A stretch of DNA of 64,000 bases, taken from assembly GCA_036365455.1 (NCBI GenBank), contig JAWQUS010000017.1:10106001-10170000 (forward strand). The letters are read 5' to 3'. The notes under the pieces are model-generated. The model did no database searches and was not told the origin of the DNA. It saw only the letters and a program-made list of their open reading frames with translations. The DNA is from Macrosoma leucophasiata. Lineage: Eukaryota > Arthropoda > Insecta > Lepidoptera > Hedylidae. Made by a program: the position numbers and the translations under genes. Within the stretch, counting starts at the first letter, position 1. Each line of letters starts with the position of its first letter. Positions 20,952-30,689 of this stretch are shown here, piece by piece.

Positions 20952-21827
20952 TCAATTATCTGTAGCGAAAGCTTCAATTTGATTTTCATTTTTTATGTTG
21001 ATAGCTGGACTGCCGTCTTCTTTTCTAATAAGAACTTTTCCGTCACTTATCCAACAATATTTAATTTTACTCCCTTTCCTTAGTTGACGTGCTAAATAGA
21101 AAAGTTTTCTTGCGCTTACTGTCAGGTGTTCAGTTAAATAGATCGGGCTTGAATTTCCAATCAGGCCCGCATGGCTCGAATTGAGTTTATTATTTTGATT
21201 TAACCTATTTTGGTTCTTCACAGCGCTAAGGAGCATATTTTTTATGTGAATGTGAGATAATTGTATTATTATTGGCCTGCAGGAGTTCTTATTTGTCTCT
21301 TTTTTTCCTGGCAATCTGTATATGTCGTGTATATCCGAAGGTGACATATTTAAATTTAATGCTGTAGCTATGTTTAATAAGTATTGTATGTAATCGCTTT
21401 TATTTTCCTTGTCTTTGTGTGGGATGTTTCGCAGTTCAACCATAGTTGATTTTGAAACACGCTGTAACTCGTCCACTTTCTCTTGAAGTGTTATGATTTG
21501 CTTGCGGTTGTTCTGACACTCGTCTTCGAGGGTTTTAATCTGCGTCCGAAATTCGTCATGCTGCATAGAGATGTATTCGCAATTTTTCTCGATGCCGTTC
21601 AAGGTTGCTTCCATTTGCTTCTGAAGTGAAGTAAACATTTGCCTTATCTCATCTCTAAACTCGTCAAAATCTTCTCTGGTTACAGTTTCATTGCGACTCT
21701 TTTGACGCGCTGTCACAAAGGTCGGTTTTATAGGATTCGAGTCAGATCTCTTCGCGCTAAGTTCCGAGTCCGATCCAGACTTTGTATTAGGTGAACGAAG
21801 CATCGTGCCAATCAATCCGAAACTCAA
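20952..21827 (-). CDS. LINE ORF1: coiled-coil nucleic-acid-binding protein
   Basis: The 291-residue frame sits 356 nt upstream of ORF2 on the same strand and should package the element's RNA. Residues 1-45 are Ser/Lys-rich and polar. About 48-130 form a heptad-rich coiled coil (EFRDEIRQMFTSLQKQME ... LEDECQNNRKQIITLQEKV). The second half has VELRNIP, DIHDIYRLPGK and a C-terminal block LFYLARQLRKGSKIKYCW and DGKVLIRKEDG. That layout (coil, then a VEI.GIP-like motif, then a K/R-rich end followed by a DGKI.VR-like strand) is known from ORF1 of CR1/L2-type elements and resembles FP-type domains. No Cys-His zinc knuckle is visible. Start chosen at the first ATG. No stop or frameshift. Confidence 0.75.
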   Translation of the reverse strand: MSFGLIGTMLRSPNTKSGSDSELSAKRSDSNPIKPTFVTARQKSRNETVTREDFDEFRDEIRQMFTSLQKQMEATLNGIEKNCEYISMQHDEFRTQIKTLEDECQNNRKQIITLQEKVDELQRVSKSTMVELRNIPHKDKENKSDYIQYLLNIATALNLNMSPSDIHDIYRLPGKKETNKNSCRPIIIQLSHIHIKNMLLSAVKNQNRLNQNNKLNSSHAGLIGNSSPIYLTEHLTVSARKLFYLARQLRKGSKIKYCWISDGKVLIRKEDGSPAINIKNENQIEAFATDN

Positions 21828-21960
21828 TCAAAGAAACTCAATAACAGCAATGTTGTACGTAAGATTGTCCTTATAGTTGCCGCGTAGCCACCTCGTAGGG
21901 CACAGAGCGCCGTAGAACGGGCCCGTAGATAGTTGCTCGTAGCCCGGATGACGTCAACTC

Positions 21961-22085
21961 GTAGGAGCACGCGTCAACTGGATGTTAATTTCGCCAGCGC
22001 TGTTCACCAAAGCGTTGGCTCAGCGGTTGAAGACGCAGTCGGACGCACGACACACACCGAGTTCGAATCTCACTAAAAGAGTACA
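21961..22085 (+). repeat. tRNA-like sequence (possible SINE head)
   Basis: TGGCTCAGCGGTTGAAGACG fits a pol III A box and GAGTTCGAATCTC, about 40 bases on, fits a B box. The acceptor ends do not pair well, so a working tRNA gene is unlikely. Confidence 0.45.
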
Positions 22086-22230
22086 CTCAGACACTTTCAA
22101 AATTTATCAATTTATTTTAAATTTAAAATATTAAAATATTAATTATTTATTTTCAATTAAAGCAGCACGCGCAGTGCACACGTCTACACTCGTCCGCGGT
22201 CCGGGGGGAAGGGATTTTTTTTATTAGGGA

Positions 22231-22343
22231 TTATTTTTAAAGAAAAATGGAAAGGAAGAGCGGCTGGACTAGATTCCCAGTAGGTCGCGAGTTCGAGTCT
22301 CGCCTGAAGTCAAATTTTTCTTTCCATTTTTCTTTAAAAATAA
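22231..22343 (+). repeat. SINE D truncated copy inside a 24-bp inverted repeat
   Basis: The 3' part of a tRNA-like sequence (GAAGAGCGGCTGGACTAGAT ... GCGAGTTCGAGTCTCGC, CTGAAGTC) is followed by the family tail CAAATTTTTCTTTCC. The left side, where the tRNA-like 5' part should be, is instead an exact inverted copy of the tail: 22231-22254 equals the reverse complement of 22320-22343. Compare the complete head at 38250-38323. Confidence 0.8.
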
Positions 22344-23529
22344 AATATATCAGAAAGTGTTGGATGCATGCAGTATGTTCAATTTTTTTATAACACCTCC
22401 ATAGCATGTTTTACATGTTTATTCGCTTGTTTTCTTTTATAGTACGTACATACTTCAATCTAATGACACAAATTGTAAATTTTAAACATTAAACCCGAAC
22501 ACATGCCACTACACTATGATTAATCCATTTTTCTGTAATAAAGGAAAGTTAATATAAAGAAATACGAGTAAATAGCTATCTGAAAACAACCGATTCTAAC
22601 TTATTTTACAATCGTATTTTATTAATATCCTACAAAAAAATGTACCAAGCAAAAAATTGGATTTATGAATTTTGTTGCGTAAAAATCAAAATATTTCGTT
22701 AGGTTTTAAGCTCCTGGGGGTTTCGCAATTAACCTTAAACCGAATTCAGAGGCCTAAAACAACGACTTACGTAATCCGGATTTCAAACAAAAAAATTTAC
22801 TATGCCGCCAAAAGTGTTAGTAGAGTTTCAAAAATAGGATCAGGTGTGACCTCAATCACTTTGATGGAAACCAAACCACAAATAAACCGTTGCTGGAAAA
22901 ATTCTGAAATACGATTGACATGTTCACGGCATCGTTTGATACTGTATCTGGATATGTGACTGAACTTAAAATAGGATAGAGTTTCAATGCTTATTTTTTT
23001 GGTGCAGCGGAACAACTTAGATTGCATTTTTATCCAAAAATATGCATGACTGAATGAAAATCGTCATTATCATAATTTCAGCCATATGATGCTTACAGCT
23101 GCATAGAATCCTGCCTCAAATATTGCTACTAGAAACGATCCAGGGACGCCCTCATCCACCGATTAATTTTGACTTTCATTAGGTCGCTTTTTTTCTGATA
23201 TTAATTGTTATGATGACGAATTTTAATGATTTTTAAAATATAGGTACCTGACGATTAGGTTTCTGTCTTAGAAGTTCCTGTGGTCAGTCTAAGGGCAAAT
23301 TGAAGAGAGAAATGTATGTAATATGTACGAGTATGTATCTTCAAGCCAGGTCCGGCGTGTCCAAGTATGTTTTTTTAGTTTTTTTTTAACTATTATTTTT
23401 TCTCTAGCTTTAGGAGTTCCTGAGCATGAAAAAAATATTTTTTCCCTGATAATCTCTACACTTGGTAACTAGGTCTCTCCCGCGCTACCAGTGGCATACA
23501 ACTGGAAACGTAAAAAAAAACATACAGGT
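22344..23529. other. Unmarked DNA
   Basis: A 95-residue frame at 22672-22959 overlaps an opposite-strand frame and shows no motif. Nothing else was seen. Confidence 0.4.
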
Positions 23530-23566
23530 GAATTAAGAACCTCCTCCTTTTTGAAATCGGTTAAAA
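23530..23566 (-). repeat. Short dispersed repeat (AACCTCCTCCTTTTT)
   Basis: AGAACCTCCTCCTTTTTGAA followed by ATCGGTTAAAAA. The reverse complement recurs at 29643-29680 (TTTTTAACCGACTTCG, AAGGAAGAGGTTCTCAATTC). Confidence 0.55.
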
Positions 23567-24499
23567 ACCAATAATAAAAGCATCTATAAAAAATGTTATC
23601 GTGGATTCGTGGTCAGTTGCAACTCAAACATTATTTTTTCTTAGTTCCAACGTCTCACATGAGACGTTCGAACGGCTTGGCGTGATCCGTTGCAACTAGC
23701 GACGACTCACTTGAGACGTTGGGAATAACCCTTCCTAATTATGTTAGTGTCAAAACTACCTAAACTGCGAATGCCAATCCGCATGCCAAGCGTGGCGGTT
23801 ACGGTATATTTTACGCAATCAAATTCATAATTTAAATTTTTTCCACATGAAGCATGCAATAAACTATTTTTCGGGAAGGTTATTGTCAAGTAGTCGACGT
23901 ATTTCTTCCAAAACGATCATGACGGCAAGATTCGTAGTATCATCCTCGAAATGTCGTTCTGTACCTGAAAAATTCCAATAGATTTGAAGGTACCTGGGAT
24001 TTAAAAGCCTAACTTACCCTTTCGAAGGATACAAGGTGTAAAGTTACGTTATGTATACCATATTTTTGAGTGCAAGCAACCATTGTCTTATGAATAAAAA
24101 TGTGGTATTAGATTCTTGTTGTTACGAGTCGTGCACTGAGATGGGAGCCTGTATCTCTGAAAATCATTTACATAATGGTGGACGGCAAAGTCGTCTCGCA
24201 TTGGTTTTTCCCTTTGACCATTAAAGCACTAAAAGAAAATAAACACAGAAGAAATAAAAAGAAAAGAGAAATCAAAACCCGGGCAATATATATTGAAAAA
24301 TAAAACTATTGTTTTCTCCAACATATTAAGAGAACAAATCGAGTAGTAAACAGCTTCAAAATTGTGATATTCAGTGATGAATCCTGGTACAAAGGCAAAG
24401 CTGCCTCAAGTGCAATCATTTAAGAATTTTGTGCATAAATAGTGGCTGAATCTTTAGTATAATCTTCTTAATATACATAAATCATGTGTCACGGTATTT
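23567..24499. other. Unmarked DNA with small repeat fragments
   Basis: CAACGTCTCACATGAGACGT (23648-23667) and CTCACTTGAGACGTTGGGAA (23707-23726) are local relatives. 23765-23812 matches the repeat at 12825-12866. No gene. Confidence 0.4.
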
Positions 24500-24660
24500 G
24501 TCCGCGATGGACTGTTAAACTATTAACCGATTTTAATGAAATTTGCACATGTGCAGTTTGATCCAACTTAACTGATAGGATAGCGTACATCTCAATTTAT
24601 AGTCGCAATATGTTAGTACCTAAATTACTCCCGTGCAAAGCTGGGTCGGGCCGCTAGTAA
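24500..24660 (+). repeat. Dispersed repeat G copy
   Basis: ACCGATTTTAATGAAATTTG, then ACTCCCGTGCAAAGCTGGGT and CCGCTAGTAAC at the right end. Confidence 0.6.
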
Positions 24661-25320
24661 CTTACAAACTCTTGAGAAATGTAGTAGTAGTATTGGCTTA
24701 AAATGTTTCATTTAAATTTATACATGATAATAATAAATGTGCGGTATATATAATGACACCTTTCTAGTGTGGGTATGGTCACAAAGAGGAAAAAATGTGA
24801 CAAAATCAGTGTTTATATCTTTAAATTATTCAAGCCCTCGCCTCGTCATGGCTTCGCTATACAGCAGCAAAACCAACCCTTATTTGAAGCACTAGTTAAT
24901 CAGAGATGACAGGTCATTACCGAGATATACCTATATTGTTAAGGCGGCATCCCACTAAGGGATATAAGATTATACTAAAATACATTAATTTTCGGGGCTC
25001 AAATAACACGGAGAAATGAAAGACGTCTTTATCTGTACAGTCTTGGTGACATTTTTATATTCAAAAGCGGTACGAAGTTCGCCAGGTCAGCTAACATGAA
25101 ATGAAAATATATATATAATATATGTATAGGGCGATCGCTAGTAAAAATAGTTATAAATTGAGATATGACAATATAATAAGTTTTCCATTCGAAAAAAGTT
25201 TTTTTTTGTCGGTTTCTGCCCAGATCGTGTAAATTGTGGAACGAACTTCCCTCTGAAGTCAAATGTAGATGCGTTGCCCTTGACTCCTAAGACTTAAGTT
25301 GTTAAGTGTCTGTGATGTTT
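24661..25320. other. Unmarked DNA
   Basis: AT-rich; the 77-residue minus frame (25029-25262) has no motif. Confidence 0.35.
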
Positions 25321-25450
25321 ATTCCGGGGCCATACATTACCAACTAACCAGAACATGATAATACTGAATATACTACCATTTTGCGACAGATAGATTAGTT
25401 AAATGCGGTGGTGCCTACGCCTTCGAGCTCCTACACTCTAACTCTACAAC
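25321..25450 (-). repeat. SINE C 5' half
   Basis: Reads GGTAATGTATGGCCCCGGAA to the degenerate start block on the minus strand. The younger SINE E copy entered directly beside its outer end. Confidence 0.7.
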
Positions 25451-25464
25451 CACTTAAAGTATAT
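25451..25464. repeat. Target-site duplication of SINE E copy 2, left
   Basis: CACTTAAAGTATAT, repeated exactly at 25823-25836. Confidence 0.85.
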
Positions 25465-25822
25465 AATAATAATAATGGCAACCCATTATACATCCCACTG
25501 CTAAGCACGAGTCTCTCCCCTTTTTGGGGGGAGGCCTGGAACTTACTCCACCACGCTGCTTCAATGCGGTTTGGTGGAGGTGGGTGGCAAACCGTCCATA
25601 AGGCCACCGACAAGGTTTAACGACTGCTATCAATCGATAACAACCGGGACCGACGGCTTAACGTGCCCCCGAAGCACGAAAATGTGCATTTAATTTGCCA
25701 CTAGCGGTCACCCATCGCACTACCCGACCGCACCCGTAGTGCTTAACCGAGTAGATCGCATACGATCTACACCAGCCACGGGGCCATGCGCGCTTCACAC
25801 CAGCCGCGGGGCCATGCGCATT
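25465..25822 (-). mobile_element. SINE E with 5S-rRNA-like head, copy 2
   Basis: Flanked by the 14-bp duplication CACTTAAAGTATAT, which proves retrotransposition of one unit. The minus-strand head carries GGTTAAGC, CGGTCGGGTAGTGCG and GATGGGTGACCGC; the 3' end is CCCAAAAAGGGGAGAG ... ATGTATAATGGGTTGCCATT plus ATT repeats. The first 27 or so bases of the head (CAGCCGCGGGGCCATGCGC-like on the plus strand) are tandemly duplicated. Confidence 0.75.
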
Positions 25823-25836
25823 CACTTAAAGTATAT

Positions 25837-26340
25837 TGTGGCATGTAATTTATATCGCGTAGTGGAGATTCGCCTTTAAGTGATGGTGTTTCACATGACT
25901 AAACATAGCAATGGCTATAATGCAGATCGTATAGCCTATTGTCGTACAGGGGATGCATTAACCCGATAGCTCGCAATGATGCAGTGTGCATTACGTCGTC
26001 TAATTTTAATTAGTGTTGCAAAATCACGATTTTAATATACACACGGGTTAAAGAAATTCCCACGAAAATATACTGTTAATGTTTCCGAAGTACATAAAAA
26101 ATCCATTTCGCTCTCCAAAGTTCAGACAAGTTAAATTTAAAATCAACTGCCAACATCCCTCCTCGGAAATCAAATTATATTCGCCACCGTGAAAAATGGG
26201 GAAACATTTTTTTCCCTTTTGATCTTAGAAAACAAGTTGCCTCGATATTTTAGGTAAACATCAATTTGGCGTAATGACTTGTTAGACGAATGTTCCATCT
26301 CGGTATAAGCAATGATGCGTGTACAGTGTACAGATATGTG
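25837..26340. other. Unmarked DNA
   Basis: AT-rich, no accepted frame. Confidence 0.35.
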
Positions 26341-26548
26341 TACAGTATACAACATGAAATATAGCACATCGAACTTAGGAAAGAGACTTAGGCTTATTTC
26401 GGGTCTGTAGAGCGTTATCTCTTTCGCATATCACCTACATAACGTTTGATCAAATTTTGACCAATACCGGACTATCAGTGCTTACTTAGGCACTGTGTAG
26501 CAGAGATAATGCTATACGAAGTCAAAACTAGCCGATTTTCTCTTTCAT

Positions 26549-26559
26549 AGGCTTGATGA
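26549..26559. repeat. RTE target-site duplication, left
   Basis: AGGCTTGATGA, repeated at 29479-29489. The uninterrupted MITE at 50551-50574 shows the corresponding empty site (ATGCTCGATGTGCATTATTT). Confidence 0.8.
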
Positions 26560-29471
26560 CCGGTCATGGTAACGGCGGGGCAGGGGGTGCGAAGAATCTC
26601 CGGCAGATGCCAGGGTACCACAAACAACGACAATTGGCCCTGGCAACATACAACATTCGGACACTGCGGACCGACGAGAAGGTAGCGGAACTAGAGGAAG
26701 AATTGAGCGGGTTACGATGGCACATTATAGGGTTATCTGAGGTCCGAAGACAGGGGGAGGACTCGATAACCCTCAAGTCTGGTAACCTGCTCTATTTCCG
26801 GGAGGGCGAACAACTGTCCCAGGGTGGTGTCGGTTTCATCGTCCACAAATCCCTCGTGAACAATGTTGTCAAGATCGAGAGTGTGTCGTCGAGAGTGGCG
26901 TACCTTATACTCAGAATAACCAAGCGGTATTCGTTGAAGGTCATACAGGTCTACGCCCCGACCTCCGCACACTCCGATGATGAGGTAGAAACTATGTATG
27001 AGGATATTTCCCGAGCCATACATAGTTCTAAAACCCACTACAACGTTGTCATGGGGGATTTCAACGCGAAATTGGGCGTTCGAGGCGACCACGAGCTGAA
27101 AGTGGGGCAATTTGGATATGGGCGACGAAACACCAGGGGCCAGACACTGGCTGACTTCATGGAGAAAGAGAGCCTCTATATGATGAACTCTTTCTTCAGG
27201 AAGCGGGCTTGCCGGAAGTGGACCTGGATCAGTCCTGACGGTGCGACCAAAAATGAGATAGACTTCATTATGTCCACAAGGCGGCATATATTCAGTGATG
27301 TCTCTGTGATCAATTCGGTAAAAACCGGCAGCGATCACCGAATGGTAAGAGGCACACTGAATATAAATGTCAAGATCGAAAGATCCCGACTAATGAAGTC
27401 TACGCTCCGCCCAGCACCGGCCCAAATCCAAAACCCCGAGAGCTTTCAACTCGAGCTACAAAATCGCTTTGAATGCCTGAGTGAGTGCGTAGATGTGGAC
27501 GATTATAATAACAGGTTCGTGGAAACTGTCCGGACGGCGGGGTCTAAGTTTTTCAAGACCCGCCCTTCAAACAAGACCAAAAAGATCTCCAGCCCAACTC
27601 TCAAGCTCATGGAAGAGAGGCGAGGTATGGTTCTGAAGTCCTCTGAAGATGCTTTAGTGTACAGACGGCTCAACAGACAGATCTCCAAGTCATTGACTCG
27701 CGACCTTCGGCACTTTAATACTAATAGTATTCAAGCAGCCATAGAGCGGAACCAGGGCTCTAAAGTGTTCGCCAAAGATCTGTCCTTAGGCCAAAGCCGT
27801 CTCACTAAGCTGAAGACAGAGGACGACAGAATCGTATCGTCGAAACCTGAGCTTGCAGAGGAGATCGAACGGTTTTACGGACAGTTATACACGACAGCAC
27901 GACCACCTGTTAACAGTCCGGCAGCAGATCCTAGAGCCGGACTGACCCGGCACTACACCGAAGATATCCCGGACGTCAGTCTAGACGAGATTAGTACGGC
28001 TCTCAAACAGCTCAAAAACAACAGGGCGCCGGGTGATGACGGAATCACTGCTGAACTCCTGAAAGCAGGCGGAAGGCCAGTATTAGAAGCTCTTCAGTTG
28101 ATGTTCAATTCCGTCATATCCGAGGGCAAAACGCCACAGGCGTGGCACAGAAGTATGGTGGTACTGTTCTTTAAGAAAGGCGACAATACCCTTCTAAAAA
28201 ACTATAGGCCCATCGCACTTCTAAGCCACGTCTATAAGCTGTTTTCGAGAGTGGTTACGAACCGTCTATCTCGCAGACTCGACGACTTCCAGCCTCCCGA
28301 ACAAGCCGGTTTCCGTAAAGGCTTTAGCACCATAGACCACATTCACACGCTGCGGCAGGTTATACAGAAGACAGAAGAGTATAACCAGCCCCTATGTCTA
28401 GCGTTCGTGGACTATGAGAAAGCCTTCGATTCGGTTGAGATTTGGGCTGTGCTACAGTCACTCCAGAGGTGCCAAGTTGACTACCGATACATCGAGGTGC
28501 TGAGGAGCTTGTATGAAAACGCCACCATGTCGGTCCGGCTTCAGGATCAGAACTCGAAACCTATCCAATTGCAGCGAGGTGTGAGACAGGGAGATGTTAT
28601 ATCTCCGAAACTGTTCACCGCTGCATTGGAAGACGTCTTCAAGCTTCTGAACTGGAAAGGACTCGGCATCAATATTAACGGTGAGTACATCTCCCACCTC
28701 CGATTTGCAGATGATATCGTAGTCATGGCTGAGACCCTGGAAGACCTTAGCACAATGCTCAATGACCTCAGTAGGGCCTCCCAACGAGTGGGCCTTAAAA
28801 TGAACATGGACAAAACGAAGATCATGTCAAATGTCCATGTTACACCCACTCCTGTTATGGTCGAGGGTACTACACTCGAAGTTGTTGACGATTATGTATA
28901 CCTGGGACAAACGGTCCAGTTAGGTCGGTCCAACTTCGAGAAAGAGGTCAATCGCCGAATCCAACTCGGTTGGGCAGCGTTCGGGAAGCTACGGTTCATC
29001 TTCTCGTCCGACTTACCGCAGTGTCTCAAGAAAAAGGTCTTTGATCAGTGTGTGTTGCCAGTGATGACTTATGGGACAGAAACGTGGTCGCTCACTATGG
29101 GCCTCATAAGAAGGCTCAAGGTCACTCAGAGAGCAATGGAGAGAGCTATGCTTGGAGTTTCTCTGCGAGACCGAATCAGAAATGAGGAGATCCGCATGAG
29201 AACCAAAGTTACCGACATAGCTCACCGAATAGCGAGACTCAAGTGGCAGTGGGCAGGGCACATAGCTCGACGAACTGACGGCCGTTGGGGCAGAGCAGTT
29301 CTCGAGTGGCGACCACGTACCGGAAAGCGAAGCGTAGGCAGGCCTCCCACAAGATGGACCGACGACCTGGTGAAGGTCGCGGGCAATCGCTGGATGAGGG
29401 CGGCCCAGGACCGTTCGTTGTGGCATTCTTTGGGGGAGGCCTTTGTTCAGCAGTGGACGTATTTTGGCTGA
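26556..29471 (+). CDS. RTE-clade endonuclease-reverse transcriptase, full length
   Basis: A single 971-residue frame without any stop, the usual layout of RTE elements, which copy themselves by target-primed reverse transcription. Endonuclease: ATYNIRTL (about residue 33), GLSEVRR with the catalytic Glu (63), VVMGDFNAKLG (169), KNEIDFIM and GSDHRMV (261). Linker, then RT: MVVLFFKKGDN..NYRPI, AFVDYEKAFDSV, GVRQGDVISPKLF and the catalytic FADD (near 718), then YLGQTV. C-terminus: RAMERAMLGVSL, RMRTKVTDIAHRIARLKWQW and WTDDLVKVAGNRW, as in other RTE proteins. I start at the ATG at 26556; the frame is also open one codon upstream (TTG). This ATG lies inside the left target duplication, so the element's own 5' UTR is absent or very short. 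The 3' UTR is only AATGATG before the right duplication. Confidence 0.93.
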   Translation: MTGHGNGGAGGAKNLRQMPGYHKQRQLALATYNIRTLRTDEKVAELEEELSGLRWHIIGLSEVRRQGEDSITLKSGNLLYFREGEQLSQGGVGFIVHKSLVNNVVKIESVSSRVAYLILRITKRYSLKVIQVYAPTSAHSDDEVETMYEDISRAIHSSKTHYNVVMGDFNAKLGVRGDHELKVGQFGYGRRNTRGQTLADFMEKESLYMMNSFFRKRACRKWTWISPDGATKNEIDFIMSTRRHIFSDVSVINSVKTGSDHRMVRGTLNINVKIERSRLMKSTLRPAPAQIQNPESFQLELQNRFECLSECVDVDDYNNRFVETVRTAGSKFFKTRPSNKTKKISSPTLKLMEERRGMVLKSSEDALVYRRLNRQISKSLTRDLRHFNTNSIQAAIERNQGSKVFAKDLSLGQSRLTKLKTEDDRIVSSKPELAEEIERFYGQLYTTARPPVNSPAADPRAGLTRHYTEDIPDVSLDEISTALKQLKNNRAPGDDGITAELLKAGGRPVLEALQLMFNSVISEGKTPQAWHRSMVVLFFKKGDNTLLKNYRPIALLSHVYKLFSRVVTNRLSRRLDDFQPPEQAGFRKGFSTIDHIHTLRQVIQKTEEYNQPLCLAFVDYEKAFDSVEIWAVLQSLQRCQVDYRYIEVLRSLYENATMSVRLQDQNSKPIQLQRGVRQGDVISPKLFTAALEDVFKLLNWKGLGININGEYISHLRFADDIVVMAETLEDLSTMLNDLSRASQRVGLKMNMDKTKIMSNVHVTPTPVMVEGTTLEVVDDYVYLGQTVQLGRSNFEKEVNRRIQLGWAAFGKLRFIFSSDLPQCLKKKVFDQCVLPVMTYGTETWSLTMGLIRRLKVTQRAMERAMLGVSLRDRIRNEEIRMRTKVTDIAHRIARLKWQWAGHIARRTDGRWGRAVLEWRPRTGKRSVGRPPTRWTDDLVKVAGNRWMRAAQDRSLWHSLGEAFVQQWTYFG

Positions 29472-29478
29472 AATGATG

Positions 29479-29489
29479 AGGCTTGATGA
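29479..29489. repeat. RTE target-site duplication, right
   Basis: AGGCTTGATGA, identical to 26549-26559. Confidence 0.8.
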
Positions 29490-29642
29490 GCAATATTTCT
29501 TGCTGCTTACTGTACAAGACGTTGGATACGCTCGTGCGGTGCCAAGTAAAAAAGTCGAGTAGAATGTGTGAGCGAGATAGAGAAAAAAAAATCGCAATAC
29601 ATACAGTTATCAGTAATTCAAAAAGTACTTACATCTATCTCT

Positions 29643-29680
29643 TTTTAACCGACTTCGAAAAAAGGAAGAGGTTCTCAATT
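29643..29680 (+). repeat. Short dispersed repeat (AGGAAGAGGTTCTC)
   Basis: TTTTTAACCGACTTCG, then AAAGGAAGAGGTTCTCAATT, the inverted counterpart of 23530-23566. Confidence 0.55.
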
Positions 29681-29721
29681 CGTCCGAATATTTTTTAACA
29701 TACATTTTCGTATTGCTAGGA

Positions 29722-29880
29722 GTTCTTCGGTAATGACCGCGTGCCAAAAACGAAGCATAGGCAGGACCTCCAAGCTGCAGCGAGGATCTAGTGAAGGTTG
29801 CGAGCAACTGGATGAGGGCGGCTAAAGACCGTTGATTGTGGCAATCTTTGAGGAGGCTTCAATAATAATGCTGATTCTCC
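29722..29880 (+). pseudogene. RTE C-terminal remnant
   Basis: GCCAAAAACGAAGCATAGGC, GATCTAGTGAAGGTTGCGAG, GGATGAGGGCGGC and GACCGTTGATTGTGGCAATC match in order the last 50 codons of the RTE frame ending at 29471 (KRSVGRPP, DDLVKVAGN, WMRAA, DRSLWHSL). Frameshifts break it. It is a separate, older 5'-truncated insertion in the same orientation, ending in an AATAAT stretch. Confidence 0.75.
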
Positions 29881-30299
29881 TTCTGAATAGATTATACATG
29901 ACTTTAATTTTACGCTGTTTTAATTGGAATAATTTTGCTATATGACACGTCTATTTGTATATTTCGTCATTGACTATAATCATTAAAATGGTGTTGAAGT
30001 CGGAACACTTACACAGTGATTGGCGAGATGACAACTGAACTTAAAGGCGTAAGTGTCTTTTAAGTTTTTAATTACCATTTTTTTTTATTGTTTCTGTTTA
30101 ATTACTGGTTACTTAATTAACGAGAAACCTATGTATTAACCTCACCTTTAGTGATATATGTATAATAAGGGAAGCGCTGGTATCTGTTAGCACAGGTTTA
30201 ACTTTTGCAGATGCCAACGATCACTTAAAAGTATAAAATAAGTGACTATGTTTTAGATTAATTTATATTAAGTAAACATGACATTTTTTGTTGCAAAAT
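29881..30299. other. Unmarked AT-rich DNA
   Basis: No frames or repeats recognised. Confidence 0.35.
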
Positions 30300-30664
30300 A
30301 AAGATTAAAGATTAAAGGCGCGGGCCCATCGAGACACATGCTGTGCACGGACACGCGGTGCATTTCAGCTGCGTGTATTAATTTGTTTGACAACGTGGGT
30401 CAATGTTTCCACTGGAGTACATGAAGACCCACGAATAGTGTATAGCTTGGCGTGGCACGGCGCACGGAGGCTACGCACGGCAATCCAAGGATAGATAAGC
30501 GAGCTGTACATAGTCATGTCATAGTCATAGCCATATCCGTGTACTCCCAGTGGAAACGTAGACCCACGCTGATAGCGTTGAGCTATGTAACCGGCTATTC
30601 GAGCTAGCCACGCATGTGTCAATGACGTCAATTCATGTATAGCCTCTTCGTGGGTTACAGACGT
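30300..30664. repeat. GC-rich block with inverted sub-repeats
   Basis: GTTTCCACTGGAGTACA (30408-30424) is inverted as TGTACTCCCAGTGGAAAC (30539-30556), both next to GACCCACG. The block is clearly richer in GC than its flanks, has CGCACGG repeats and no accepted frame. A non-autonomous DNA element is the likely explanation; its ends are not defined. Confidence 0.45.
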
Positions 30665-30689
30665 TGCAGTGGACACTACTAATTACAAT

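Larger units (their letters stand above)
17023..21960 (-). mobile_element. Near-complete two-ORF LINE (Jockey/CR1 group)
   Basis: Minus-strand element: 5' region beyond 21827, ORF1 (21827-20952), a CA/CT-rich gap, ORF2 (20595-17623) and a 600-bp 3' UTR with a long GT/CA tract. The 3' UTR ends near GCAAATAAATACATTATT next to the older LINE tail at 17022. Both frames are uninterrupted, unlike every other LINE here except the RTE. The 5' border is not defined: the GC-rich 21840-21985 may be 5' UTR. A shorter relative lies at 52478-54345. Confidence 0.8.
26343..29512. mobile_element. TA-flanked TIR element interrupted by an RTE insertion
   Basis: Left end TA-CAGTATACAACATGAAATA (TA 26341-26342) and right end ATATTTCTTGCTGCTTACTG-TA (TA 29513-29514) are inverted, ending CAGTA as Tc1/mariner termini do. 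The body at 26365-26548 matches the MITEs at 50333-50584 and 50587-50812 throughout (GGTCTGTAGAGCGTTATCTC, GTTTTGACCAATACCGGACT-like, GCAGAGATAACGCTCTACGA). The RTE sits a few bases before the right terminal repeat, so without it this is a roughly 240-bp MITE. Confidence 0.75.

Noticed and set aside
26733..27338. 201-residue minus-strand frame inside the RTE
   Set aside because: It is the antisense shadow of the RTE endonuclease domain; the plus-strand frame has all the motifs.
29013..29597. 194-residue minus-strand frame at the RTE 3' end
   Set aside because: Antisense of the RTE C-terminus, running past the target duplication; no family motif.
30365..30676. 103-residue minus frame in the GC-rich block
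   Set aside because: No motif; it overlaps the inverted GTTTCCACTGG sub-repeats of a likely non-autonomous element.
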